From positions 434,001 to 498,000 of the forward strand of contig NZ_CP012623.1 of assembly GCF_001280305.1 (NCBI RefSeq): a stretch of 64,000 nucleotides of DNA, read 5' to 3'. The notes beneath the pieces were generated by a model. The model had not been told where the DNA came from and made no database searches. It was given only the letters and a program-made list of their open reading frames with translations. The stretch's first letter is position 1, and every line of letters begins with the position of its first letter. The position numbers and the translations under genes were made by a program. Shown here piece after piece: positions 45,507-52,990 of the stretch. Source of the DNA: Hymenobacter sp. DG25A (GTDB lineage Bacteria > Bacteroidota > Bacteroidia > Cytophagales > Hymenobacteraceae).

Positions 45507-45878
45507 ATGGCTTTCCAGAAAATACCTAAAGACGACACCCAGCACCAGAACCATCTGGACGGTACGGCCAAGCTGCTGGGGCAAAATCTGCAGCAGCAGG
45601 TAGATGGTGCCGGCCTCGATAACCACCTGCAAGGCTGGATTGAGGATCTGAAGCATCTAAACAACCCAGACCTGCACGAAATGGTGGTAGACCTCCAGGA
45701 GCTGAAAGCACATATGCATAGCGGAACCCTCGATAATCTGGTTATCGCGCACCTGCTACGCCGCTTGGGCAACAATACCACCCGCGCGGCCAATTTCGCC
45801 GAAAACCCAAATACCGCCGAACGGGTCCTGAAACTGGCCGATGCGCTGGTTGCGGCCGCAGATCAGCTAACCAGTTAG
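45507..45878 (+). CDS. Conserved helical protein of unknown function
   Basis: 123 aa, mostly helical: DGTAKLLGQNLQQQVDGAGLDNHLQGW, HEMVVDLQELKAHMHSGTLDNLVIAHLLRRLGNN, ERVLKLADALVAAADQ. No signal peptide or membrane segment, so cytosolic. I do not recognise a family. Codon use resembles the neighbours, and the gene has its own start region and shares the terminator with rplS. Confidence 0.6.
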   Translation: MAFQKIPKDDTQHQNHLDGTAKLLGQNLQQQVDGAGLDNHLQGWIEDLKHLNNPDLHEMVVDLQELKAHMHSGTLDNLVIAHLLRRLGNNTTRAANFAENPNTAERVLKLADALVAAADQLTS

Positions 45879-45959
45879 AATAGCTGCGCCAGACCCACAG
45901 CCCGGAAAGCGGAGAAACTTGTCAACAAGCTTCGCGAAATCGGCTTAGCCAAACCATAA

Positions 45960-45995
45960 AAAAAGCCCGTTCTCCAGCTGGAGAACGGGCTTTTT
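45960..45995. terminator. Bidirectional perfect palindromic terminator
   Basis: 18-bp palindrome AAAAAGCCCGTTCTCCAG and complement with no loop base, between the helical protein gene and rplS. Confidence 0.85.
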
Positions 45996-46026
45996 ACTAG
46001 CTGATGCCAGGCACCAGCCAGAATAC

Positions 46027-46398
46027 TTATGCTACTACCGTAGTGTTGCGACGCTCTTTGATACGAGCCGCTTTGCCCGACAGGCCACGCAGGTAGAACA
46101 GACGAGCACGACGTACTTTGCCGCGACGTACCATTTCAATTTTTTCGATGTTAGGCGACAGCAGCGGGAAAATACGCTCGGTGCCGATTTGGTTCGAAAT
46201 CTTACGTACGGTGAAGGTTTCGCCGTTCGAGTTAGAATTCTTACGCTGGATTACCACGCCCTGGAACTGCTGAATGCGCTCCTTGTTGCCCTCACGTATT
46301 TTCACGTGCACGTTGATGGTGTCGCCGGCGGCGAAGGTGGGGAAGCTGGCGCGGCGCTCCTGGGATTCCTGGTTGATGAAGTCGAGAAGTACGCTCAT
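46027..46398 (-). CDS. rplS: 50S ribosomal protein L19
   Basis: 123 aa, standard size. [84 protein letters not shown] are the L19 signature. It sits at the interface of the ribosomal subunits. It is the last gene of rpsP-rimM-trmD-rplS, but its own promoter candidate (46455-46485) and a leader hairpin (46418-46432) suggest independent, higher expression than rimM/trmD. Confidence 0.98.
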   Translation of the reverse strand: MSVLLDFINQESQERRASFPTFAAGDTINVHVKIREGNKERIQQFQGVVIQRKNSNSNGETFTVRKISNQIGTERIFPLLSPNIEKIEMVRRGKVRRARLFYLRGLSGKAARIKERRNTTVVA

Positions 46399-46417
46399 GG
46401 TTTTGGAAACTATAATG

Positions 46418-46432
46418 GACGGCCGCGCCGTC
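46418..46432 (-). promoter_or_regulatory. Leader hairpin before rplS
   Basis: GACGGC, 3-nt loop, GCCGTC, about 20 nt before the rplS ATG on the minus strand. L19 leader motifs are described in flavobacteria; identity with them is not checked. Confidence 0.4.
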
Positions 46433-46454
46433 TTGGATTTCTATTAAAGAGGCG

Positions 46455-46485
46455 CAAATATAGCCCTCTGATTTGGAGATTACAA
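46455..46485 (-). promoter_or_regulatory. Internal promoter for rplS
   Basis: Minus strand TTG (46483-46485), exactly 20 bp, TATATTTG (46455-46462, exact TAnnTTTG). One of the best promoter matches of the window. Confidence 0.55.
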
Positions 46486-46492
46486 CCCGGAG

Positions 46493-47233
46493 TTAGGCTT
46501 TTTTACTGGCACCGCGGCGTGCAGGCTTAGAAGCGGGTTTTTCGGAGGCAGCAGGCTCCTCCGGAAGCAGGTCGGGGCGGCGCAAACGGGTGCGTTCTAC
46601 GGCTTGCTCGTGCCGCCACTCTTCAATTTTTGGCGTGTTGCCGGAAAGCAGAATCTCCGGTACCACGTGGCCGCGCCATTCGGCGGGCCGGGTATAAATA
46701 GGCGGCGCCAGCAGGTTGTCCTGGAAAGAATCACTCAAAGCTGACTCTTCATTGCCCAGCACACCGGGCAGCAGCCGCACCACGGCATCTACCAGAATAG
46801 CGGCGCCCAACTCGCCCCCGCTCAGGACATAGTCGCCCACACTGATTTCGTGGGTGATATATTCCTGACGGATGCGCTCATCCACGCCTTTGTAGTGCCC
46901 GCAGAGAATCAGCAGGTTTTCAGTCAGGGAAAAGCGATTCACCAGCGGCTGGCGCAGGGTTTCCCCGTCGGGCGTCATATAAATCACGGCATCGTAGGAG
47001 CGCTGGGCCAGCAAACCGTCCAGGCAGGCCGCAATGGGCTCTACCCGCAACACCATGCCGGCACCGCCACCAAACACGTAATCATCAATCTGCCCGTGCT
47101 TGTTGATGGCGAAATCCCGCAACTGGTGCACATAGATTTCGGCCAGCCCTTTTTCCTTGGCCCGCTTCACAATGGAATAGGCAAAGGGGCTTTCCAGCAA
47201 TTCCGGCTGACAGGTGACAATGTCGATGCGCAT
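46493..47233 (-). CDS. trmD: tRNA (guanine-37-N1)-methyltransferase
   Basis: 246 aa. SPOUT-class enzyme with its trefoil-knot SAM site ([47 protein letters not shown]) and N-terminal [28 protein letters not shown]. It makes m1G37 in tRNAs with a G36-G37 pair, preventing frameshifts. The C-terminal ~20 residues form a basic Ala/Lys-rich tail ([16 protein letters not shown]), longer than in E. coli. It starts 3 nt after the rimM stop. Confidence 0.97.
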   Translation of the reverse strand: MRIDIVTCQPELLESPFAYSIVKRAKEKGLAEIYVHQLRDFAINKHGQIDDYVFGGGAGMVLRVEPIAACLDGLLAQRSYDAVIYMTPDGETLRQPLVNRFSLTENLLILCGHYKGVDERIRQEYITHEISVGDYVLSGGELGAAILVDAVVRLLPGVLGNEESALSDSFQDNLLAPPIYTRPAEWRGHVVPEILLSGNTPKIEEWRHEQAVERTRLRRPDLLPEEPAASEKPASKPARRGASKKA

Positions 47234-47236
47234 ATA

Positions 47237-47818
47237 CTAGGGCTCTGCCACCTCGTCGGGCTCGTCCCGCTCGCGGGAAGCCGGGGTCATGTACACATCC
47301 AGCAGGCCCTCGGGCAGCGTAACGTGCAGCTGGCGCGTTTCCTCATCGGCGTGCGACACCAGCTCGTCTACCACCGGAATCAACACTTCCTGGCCTTTGT
47401 AGCGCATGCCCATCACATCCTGCTGCGGCAGCTCATAGAACGCCTCCACAGTGCCCAGCTCACCCAGCTTTTCATCGATGACGGTGTAGCCAATGACATC
47501 GTGAAAGTAGAACTGGTCTTCGTCCAGCTCGGGCAGGTCGGCGAGGGGGCAGTAGAGTTGCCCGTTGCGCAGGGGCTCGGCTTCCTCTATGCGGTCAATG
47601 CCTTTCAGCTTGAGCAGGGCGCGGTCCTCGGTCTGGGGCTGCACCTTTTCTACAGCGTAGGCCGTGAGCTTGCCGGGGGCAGCCGGCATTTCCAGGTACA
47701 CCGTTTTCAGCTTGCGGTAGTCGTCCAGGTCATCCACATCCATAAAGGCCACTACAAACCCTTTCAGGCCGTGGGGCTTTACAACGGAACCCAGCAGGTA
47801 ACACTCTTCAGGCTTCAT
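47237..47818 (-). CDS. rimM: Ribosome maturation factor RimM
   Basis: 193 aa from the ATG at 47818; an upstream in-frame start would begin inside the structured intergenic region. RimM N-terminal barrel (YLLGSVVKPHGLKGFVVAF, DRALLKLKGIDRIEEAEPLRN) and C-terminal PRC barrel (FHDVIGYTVIDEKLGELGTVEAFYELPQQDVM, VLIPVVDELV). It binds S19 and helps 30S head maturation. The 111-nt spacer to rpsP is unusually long for this operon and holds two interleaved inverted repeats. Confidence 0.95.
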   Translation of the reverse strand: MKPEECYLLGSVVKPHGLKGFVVAFMDVDDLDDYRKLKTVYLEMPAAPGKLTAYAVEKVQPQTEDRALLKLKGIDRIEEAEPLRNGQLYCPLADLPELDEDQFYFHDVIGYTVIDEKLGELGTVEAFYELPQQDVMGMRYKGQEVLIPVVDELVSHADEETRQLHVTLPEGLLDVYMTPASRERDEPDEVAEP

Positions 47819-47828
47819 GCGAATGAGA

Positions 47829-47909
47829 AGTTGAGGCGGATAAAAAAGTTGAGAGTTTAAAAGCTGCCCGGGGCGAAATTCGCCGCCTCGCAACTCCTAA
47901 ACTCTCAAC
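47829..47909 (-). promoter_or_regulatory. Interleaved inverted repeats / possible attenuator between rpsP and rimM
   Basis: Minus strand order is 1-2-3-4. Segment 1 (47909-47898, GTTGAGAGTTTA) pairs with segment 3 (47859-47848), 12 bp, followed by six U. Segment 2 (AGTTGCGAGGCGG, ~47895-47883) pairs with segment 4 (CCGCCTCAACT, 47839-47829). Helices 1-3 and 2-4 are interleaved, so they form either a pseudoknot or mutually exclusive states. A GGCGAATTTCGCC hairpin lies between segments 2 and 3. Confidence 0.5.
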
Positions 47910-47929
47910 CTGGAAACTCCGGAAAGGGC

Positions 47930-48475
47930 TTAAGCGCCGGCTTCCTCGGTGGTTTCAGCCGCAGCTTCTGCCTCAGGGGCTTCGGCTTCAGCAGCCGGAG
48001 CGGCGGCAGCCAGAGCAGCAGCCTGCTTGGCGCGCTGTGCTTCGGCACGGGCTTCTTTCACCTTGGTTTCAGCAGCAAGCTGCTCTTTGCGCTTCTCATC
48101 TTTGGCAGTGCCCAGTGAGGTACGCTTGCCTTCGATTTTGGCGTCTTTCTGCTCTTTCCACTCGCTGAAGCGCTGGTCGGCAGTGTCCTGCGAGATGGCG
48201 CCTTTAATTACGCCAAGCTGCAGGTGCTTGCGATACAGCACACCACGGTAAGAGAGCATAGCACGAACCGTATCGGTCGGCTGAGCACCTTTCATCACCC
48301 AGTCAAATGCCTTGTCACCATCGAAGTTGATGGTAGCGGGGTTGGTCTGGGGGTTGTAGGTACCGATTTTCTCGATGAAGCGACCGTCGCGGGGCGAACG
48401 GGAGTCGGCAACAACGATGTCGTACTGAGCGGCCTTTTTGCGGCCGCGGCGGGCGAGGCGGATTTTAACTGCCAT
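47930..48475 (-). CDS. rpsP: 30S ribosomal protein S16 with long C-terminal extension
   Basis: 181 aa; the conserved core is ~1-85 ([40 protein letters not shown]). The extension (~86-181) is Lys/Glu/Ala-rich, first charged ([32 protein letters not shown]) then almost pure Ala/Glu. Extended S16 is usual in Bacteroidota but not in E. coli (82 aa). First gene of the rpsP-rimM-trmD-rplS operon, with its own exact TACCTTTG promoter element and a leader hairpin. Confidence 0.97.
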   Translation of the reverse strand: MAVKIRLARRGRKKAAQYDIVVADSRSPRDGRFIEKIGTYNPQTNPATINFDGDKAFDWVMKGAQPTDTVRAMLSYRGVLYRKHLQLGVIKGAISQDTADQRFSEWKEQKDAKIEGKRTSLGTAKDEKRKEQLAAETKVKEARAEAQRAKQAAALAAAAPAAEAEAPEAEAAAETTEEAGA

Positions 48476-48493
48476 AAACCGGTTTGGTTAAGC

Positions 48494-48510
48494 GACGCAT
48501 CTCGTGCGTC
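48494..48510 (-). promoter_or_regulatory. Leader hairpin before rpsP
   Basis: GACGCA, 5-nt loop, TGCGTC, 19 nt before the rpsP ATG on the minus strand; similar position to the rplS leader hairpin. S16 leaders of flavobacteria may be comparable (unchecked). Confidence 0.4.
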
Positions 48511-48527
48511 TAGTTGAAAGTGAGGCG

Positions 48528-48535
48528 CAAAGGTA
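48528..48535 (-). promoter_or_regulatory. -7 element of the rpsP operon
   Basis: TACCTTTG on the minus strand, exact TAnnTTTG match ~53 nt before the ATG; -33 element not obvious. Confidence 0.5.
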
Positions 48536-48607
48536 GGAAATTAAAGAGGAAGGATGAAGATGAAGCTAGGTTTATTATCAAAGCCGGTCCTTCATTCATA
48601 TTCAAAT

Positions 48608-48709
48608 CTGTCATCCTGAGCTTGCGAAGGACCTTCTCCCGTTGAAACGAGTCATTGCTACGATTATCGTTGATGCGTGAGAAGGTCCTTCGCAAGCTCA
48701 GGATGACAG
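48608..48709. repeat. Element with perfect 31-bp inverted ends (GTCATCCTGAGC type)
   Basis: Arms 48608-48638 and 48679-48709 are perfectly complementary (31 of 31) around a 40-nt loop. Ends read CTGTCATCCTGAGCTTGCG. No ORF. It resembles dispersed REP/MITE-type palindromes. It lies in the gap between rpsP and the desaturase terminator. Confidence 0.75.
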
Positions 48710-48760
48710 GTGTTTAATGGAGAGTTGATTGGAATAAGAGGCAGTGGTGAATGGGCATAA

Positions 48761-48790
48761 AAAAAGGCTGCTCCTTAGCGGAACAGCCTC
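48761..48790 (-). terminator. Terminator after the desaturase gene
   Basis: Minus strand AGGCTGTTCC / GGAGCAGCCT, 5-nt loop, one mismatch, followed by a U-run. Confidence 0.75.
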
Positions 48791-48808
48791 TTCATTATTC
48801 TTTTATAG

Positions 48809-49618
48809 CTAAGCAGCCATAGGTATAGCTTCCTGCCATTTGCGCTTCACTTTGATGATGCGCATCTTATCCATCGTCCAGATGAACATATACGTGGGGT
48901 CAAACTCCCACCACTTCACGCCGAAGTTGACGCGCATGGGTAGCTTGTGGTGATTGTTCTGGAACAGCTCGCCGAAGGCCAGGAAGTCCAGGGCCAGCGT
49001 GTTCTTGCTGTGGTCGTGGTTATCGAAGTTCTGGTAGCCGTATTTGTGGCCGCCCCAGTTCACGATAGCGCCGTGGATAGGGCCCATCAGGAAGTGGATG
49101 GGCAGCAGTAGATACTGCCACCAGGCGGTAGCAAACTGCACATAAAACAGCACGTAGAGCGTGCCCCAGGCTAGGCGGGAATACCACTTGTCGCCGATGT
49201 TCTCAATCAGGCTCCATTCCGGATAGTCGCCCTCAAAACGCTCGGCTTCAGCATAACTGCGGTTCAGCACGGCGTTGTAAATGTTCTTGGTCTTCCACAT
49301 CATGCTGAAGGCATTGGAAGAGAACAGGGGGGAGTGGGGGTCCAGCTCGGTGTCAGAGTATGCGTGGTGCATGCGGTGCAGCAAAGCATACGCCCGCGGC
49401 GAGAGGAACGAGGAGCCCTGACAGATGTAGGTGAACAGGAAGAAGAATTTCTCCCAGAACTTATTCATCGTAAACATCTTGTGCGCCGCGTACCGGTGCA
49501 GGTAGAACGTCTGCGTGAACAGTGAAAGGTAATAGTGGGCAACGAAGAAGATAAGAATTGGCATGGCCAGAAATAAAATGAAACCGACTGCTAGAGCAGG
49601 CACCCAGGTTGCCCGCAT
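48809..49618 (-). CDS. Membrane fatty acid desaturase (acyl-CoA/phospholipid type)
   Basis: 269 aa. The three histidine boxes of the desaturase family are visible: HRYAAH (~41-46), HRMHH (~80-84) and a third box NNHHK (~218-222). Hydrophobic segments at ~10-30, 55-70 and 140-165. The di-iron enzyme introduces a cis double bond, probably delta-9, and is often involved in cold adaptation. It has a strong, near-consensus promoter 37 nt upstream and its own terminator, so it is a single-gene transcript. Confidence 0.93.
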   Translation of the reverse strand: MRATWVPALAVGFILFLAMPILIFFVAHYYLSLFTQTFYLHRYAAHKMFTMNKFWEKFFFLFTYICQGSSFLSPRAYALLHRMHHAYSDTELDPHSPLFSSNAFSMMWKTKNIYNAVLNRSYAEAERFEGDYPEWSLIENIGDKWYSRLAWGTLYVLFYVQFATAWWQYLLLPIHFLMGPIHGAIVNWGGHKYGYQNFDNHDHSKNTLALDFLAFGELFQNNHHKLPMRVNFGVKWWEFDPTYMFIWTMDKMRIIKVKRKWQEAIPMAA

Positions 49619-49654
49619 AAACCAAAGAATTGACCTTTAGTTCAAAGACAAGTA

Positions 49655-49685
49655 CAAAACTACGGTCGGGTTAGCCCGTGTTCAA
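49655..49685 (-). promoter_or_regulatory. Promoter of the desaturase gene
   Basis: Minus strand TTG (49683-49685), 20 bp, TAGTTTTG (49655-49662), matching TTG - N20 - TAnnTTTG. Confidence 0.55.
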
Positions 49686-49752
49686 TAAATCGTCCAAAAG
49701 GACAAAATATTGTTCAAGAGCAAGGATGCAGCCAGATGTGGCGGTGTGGCGA

Positions 49753-50463
49753 TTATTGATAAAAAGGTTGGGCAGCTTCCCAATGTGCAATGTCCGGCAG
49801 GGGGGCATTGAAACACATTTCCTCCTTGGTAACCGGGTGCTGAAACTCCAGCCGGCGCGCGTGCAGCGCAATACTCACATCGGGTAGGGGCGCCAGAAAG
49901 CCGTACTTCACATCACCCACAATAGGCGTGCTCAGCCCGGTGGCCAGTTGCACCCGAATCTGGTGCGGCCGGCCCGTAATGGGGTTTACCTGCACCAGAA
50001 AGCGGTTTCCGGCCTGGCCCAGTACCTCATAGTCCAGCTCCGATTTCAAGCCCTGGGCGTGGCGCTCGGTGTAGGCTTTGGTGGTGTTGCGGATGGGGTC
50101 TTTCACCAGCCAGTGGGTGAGGTGGCCCTTGGGCGGCTGCGGGCATTTGCCCACCAGCGCCCAATAGGTTTTATGCACCTTATTGTCCCGGAACATTTCG
50201 TTCAGGCGGCTGAGGGCTTTGCTGGTTTTGGCCAGCGCCACTACGCCGCTCACCGGCCTGTCCAGCCGGTGCGCTACGCCTACAAAGGCCGCGCCGGGCT
50301 TCTTGTATTTAAAACGCAGATATTCCTCCGCCTTGGCTGAGAGGGGCTCATCGCCGGTAGCATCGCCCTGCACAAGCAGGCCGGCCGGTTTATTAATGAT
50401 GAGCAGATGATTGTCTTCGAACAGAATTTCTTTCCGTTCCGACCATAGATTGGGACGATTCAC
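49753..50463 (-). CDS. RluA-family pseudouridine synthase
   Basis: 236 aa, GTG start at 50463. Catalytic Asp in AHRLDRPVSGVVALAKT (~65-80), EILFEDNHLLIINKPAGLLVQGD at the N-terminus and GRPHQIRVQLATG near the C-terminus. No S4 domain, as in the short RluA-type group (RluA, TruC). It isomerises uridine in 23S rRNA or tRNA; the target cannot be read from sequence. It begins 9 nt downstream of the creD stop, so both are probably on one transcript. Confidence 0.92.
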   Translation of the reverse strand: MNRPNLWSERKEILFEDNHLLIINKPAGLLVQGDATGDEPLSAKAEEYLRFKYKKPGAAFVGVAHRLDRPVSGVVALAKTSKALSRLNEMFRDNKVHKTYWALVGKCPQPPKGHLTHWLVKDPIRNTTKAYTERHAQGLKSELDYEVLGQAGNRFLVQVNPITGRPHQIRVQLATGLSTPIVGDVKYGFLAPLPDVSIALHARRLEFQHPVTKEEMCFNAPLPDIAHWEAAQPFYQ

Positions 50464-50472
50464 GCGGTAAAG

Positions 50473-51939
50473 TTAAGCAACTGAATTTTCGGCGGGCGTT
50501 TCAGTGGTATCATACCAGTTGATACGCCGCGAGAGATACATCACGGTGGCCAGCACCAGCAGCAGGCCCAGGCTGCCAATCAGGAGGGCATAATCCTGCA
50601 GCTGCAGCACTACAAATACAAATCCGTACACCAGCACCAGCACGCCCGCGGTAATAAGCGTAAGGCGTCGCTGCCGGAAAATGCTGGCGGCATAAGCCGT
50701 TACCAGCCCGATGATAGCCAGCCCCGCCAGGGCGTAGGCAGCATTAAACGACATGTGCTCGGAGAGGGCCAGCAGCAGCACGTAAAAAATGACCAGCCCT
50801 AATCCCACCAGAATATACTGAAAAGGATGGATGCGCTTCCGGTTGAGCACTTCCACAAAGAAGAAAATCAGGAAGGTAAGCGAAATAGGCAACAACGCAT
50901 ACTTCGCGGCCCGCATGTTTTTCTGATACTCATCCACCGGCACAATCAGGCGGGCACCGAAGGCGGAGTTGTCCACATCGGGGCGGAAGTCGGCGGTGCG
51001 CCAGCGCTGGGGGTAGCTGCGGTTGAGGTGCAGCACCCGCCACGAGGCTTGGAAACCTTGGGGCGTTACGCTGTGCTGACGCGGCAGGAAAGCACCGGCA
51101 AAGCTGGGGTCGGGCCAGGGAGCCTGCAGCTGCACGCGGGTTTCGCGGCCCAGTGGTGCAAAGAACAGTGCGGAACTGCCATTTAGTGCCACGCTAAAGG
51201 AAAAGGTGTGTTTCCGGGCCAGGGCGGCGGCATCCGGCAGGGGCACTGTGGCACTCATGGCTTCGGTAGCCGGGCCAGTACCCGCCACACCCACCTCTGC
51301 CGGACTAGTATACTTTTCAACATGCTGCACCTCGGCCGTCAGCGAGCTAAACTGAGGCGCGGTGGAAAAGGGCATTACATCGGGCGAAGGTACGCCGGGC
51401 TCAAAATCTATGGACTGCCCGTCCCAGCGCAGGGAAATACCGTTGCGGATGCCTTTCATATCCGACAAGCCCACGGCCACAAACGCCTCGGGCCAGCGGA
51501 TATCAGCCGGATTGATGTTCCAATCGGCCAGCGAAGCCGTCTGGAAAGTGCCCTGCACCTGCAGCTGCGAGCTGTATACCACCACATCATAAATGCCCCG
51601 CCGACGCCGTTCCGGGGCCAGGGAGCCCTTTATCAATAAGGTATCGGGCAGGAAGCAGGCGTAGGCGGTACTCTCCAGCAGGCGGTTTTTATCGTCGCGC
51701 TCCAGGCGGCGGTAGGGCACTACCAGCACCGGGCCCGTAAACTGCTGCGGCCCGCCCCATTTGGCGCTTACCTCGGCCGTGGCCTGGTCGCGGGTGTTAG
51801 CGCGCTCCTGCACCAGGTTTTCCACCATAGAGGCCGGAATCAGCAGCAACAGAATCAGGATGCCGATAGACAGCAGCTTGATGGTTACGGATTGCCGGAT
51901 CCAGGAATTAAGCCGCTCAAAAGTGGAAGGCGAGGTCAT
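50473..51939 (-). CDS. creD: Cell envelope integrity protein CreD
   Basis: 488 aa. N-terminal membrane anchor (LLSIGILILLLLIPASMVENLV), a large periplasmic domain (~50-330), and five C-terminal membrane segments (ALLPISLTFLIFFFVEVLNRKRIHPFQYILVGLGLVIFYVLLLALSEH region, ~335-470). The YLVVPY-like opening, REIRRGIYDVVVYSSQL and the ADFRPDVDNSAFGARLIVPVDEYQKNMRAAKYA segment are diagnostic of CreD. Function is uncertain; mutants of other species show envelope and colicin phenotypes. No creBC regulators are near. Confidence 0.93.
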   Translation of the reverse strand: MTSPSTFERLNSWIRQSVTIKLLSIGILILLLLIPASMVENLVQERANTRDQATAEVSAKWGGPQQFTGPVLVVPYRRLERDDKNRLLESTAYACFLPDTLLIKGSLAPERRRRGIYDVVVYSSQLQVQGTFQTASLADWNINPADIRWPEAFVAVGLSDMKGIRNGISLRWDGQSIDFEPGVPSPDVMPFSTAPQFSSLTAEVQHVEKYTSPAEVGVAGTGPATEAMSATVPLPDAAALARKHTFSFSVALNGSSALFFAPLGRETRVQLQAPWPDPSFAGAFLPRQHSVTPQGFQASWRVLHLNRSYPQRWRTADFRPDVDNSAFGARLIVPVDEYQKNMRAAKYALLPISLTFLIFFFVEVLNRKRIHPFQYILVGLGLVIFYVLLLALSEHMSFNAAYALAGLAIIGLVTAYAASIFRQRRLTLITAGVLVLVYGFVFVVLQLQDYALLIGSLGLLLVLATVMYLSRRINWYDTTETPAENSVA

Positions 51940-52009
51940 CGAACGTCGGGCTTCGGGAGTAGGATGGTAGCAGCCGCAGGCTGGATTTTTTGATCAGAAG
52001 AACAAAAAG

Positions 52010-52042
52010 AAAAGCCAGACCCAATAACGGAGTCTGGCTTTT
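52010..52042 (-). terminator. Terminator after panB
   Basis: Minus strand AAAAGCCAGAC / GTCTGGCTTTT hairpin just past the panB stop with a U-run. Confidence 0.8.
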
Positions 52043-52050
52043 TAGTGGGC

Positions 52051-52866
52051 TTAATAAGCTTCTTCCTGCGTGGGGAAGTCACGGTTTTTGACGTCGGCAA
52101 TGTAGCGTTGCACGGCGTCGTTCATTACGTCGCCCAGCTCAGCGTAGCGGCGCAGGAAGCGGGGCTTAAATTCTTTGGTGATGCCCAGCATATCGTGCAC
52201 TACCAGCACTTGGCCGTCTACATCGGGGCCTGCGCCAATGCCAATTACCGGAATGCTCAGCTTTTCCGCTACCTGCTTAGCCAGGCTGGAGGGGATTTTC
52301 TCCAGCACCAGCGAGAAGCAGCCCAGTTCCTGGAGCAGCAGCGCATCTTCAATCAGCTTCTGCGCCTCGGCTTCTTCTTTAGCGCGCACGGTGTAAGTGC
52401 CAAACTTATAAATGCTTTGCGGGGTGAGGCCCAGGTGGCCCATCACCGGTATGCCGGCCGTGAGAATGCGCGTAATGCTGTCCTTGATTTCGGCGCCGCC
52501 CTCCAGCTTAATGCCGTGCCCACCCGATTCCTTCATGATGCGGATAGCGGAGCGCAGCGCTTCAGAAGAATTGCCCTGGTAGGAGCCAAAGGGCATATCC
52601 ACTACCACAAAGGCCCGCTTCACGGCGCGCACCACGCTCTGGGCGTGGTAAATCATCTGGTCCAGCGTGATGGGCAGCGTAGTTTCGTGGCCGGCCATGA
52701 CGTTGGAGGCCGAGTCGCCGACGAGCAGCACGTCAACGCCGGCGCCATCCAGAATGGTGGCCATGGAGAAGTCGTAGGCCGTGAGCATCGAAATTTTTTC
52801 GCCCCGCTGCTTCATGGCCAGCAGCTGGTGAGTGGTGACGAGCTTGACTTCTTTGTGCTGCGACAT
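52051..52866 (-). CDS. panB: 3-methyl-2-oxobutanoate hydroxymethyltransferase
   Basis: 271 aa, normal length. It transfers a hydroxymethyl group from methylene-THF to alpha-ketoisovalerate, giving ketopantoate for pantothenate and CoA. Signature [39 protein letters not shown] (Mg2+ ligand Asp in VGDSAS), [30 protein letters not shown], and [21 protein letters not shown] (catalytic Glu region earlier, [10 protein letters not shown]). Cytosolic decamer. Start ATG 52866; terminator directly after. No panC/panE nearby. Confidence 0.97.
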   Translation of the reverse strand: MSQHKEVKLVTTHQLLAMKQRGEKISMLTAYDFSMATILDGAGVDVLLVGDSASNVMAGHETTLPITLDQMIYHAQSVVRAVKRAFVVVDMPFGSYQGNSSEALRSAIRIMKESGGHGIKLEGGAEIKDSITRILTAGIPVMGHLGLTPQSIYKFGTYTVRAKEEAEAQKLIEDALLLQELGCFSLVLEKIPSSLAKQVAEKLSIPVIGIGAGPDVDGQVLVVHDMLGITKEFKPRFLRRYAELGDVMNDAVQRYIADVKNRDFPTQEEAY

Positions 52867-52990
52867 GGTATTTTGAAAGTTTGGGGTCAGGAAAGCAAAG
52901 CCAAAGCTGCTGATTTTCTGGCAAACGCACGCCGCCTATCCGCGAGAGCCGGGGCCCGGGCCAAAGTAAAGCCGCCCCGGTAGTCAGCCG

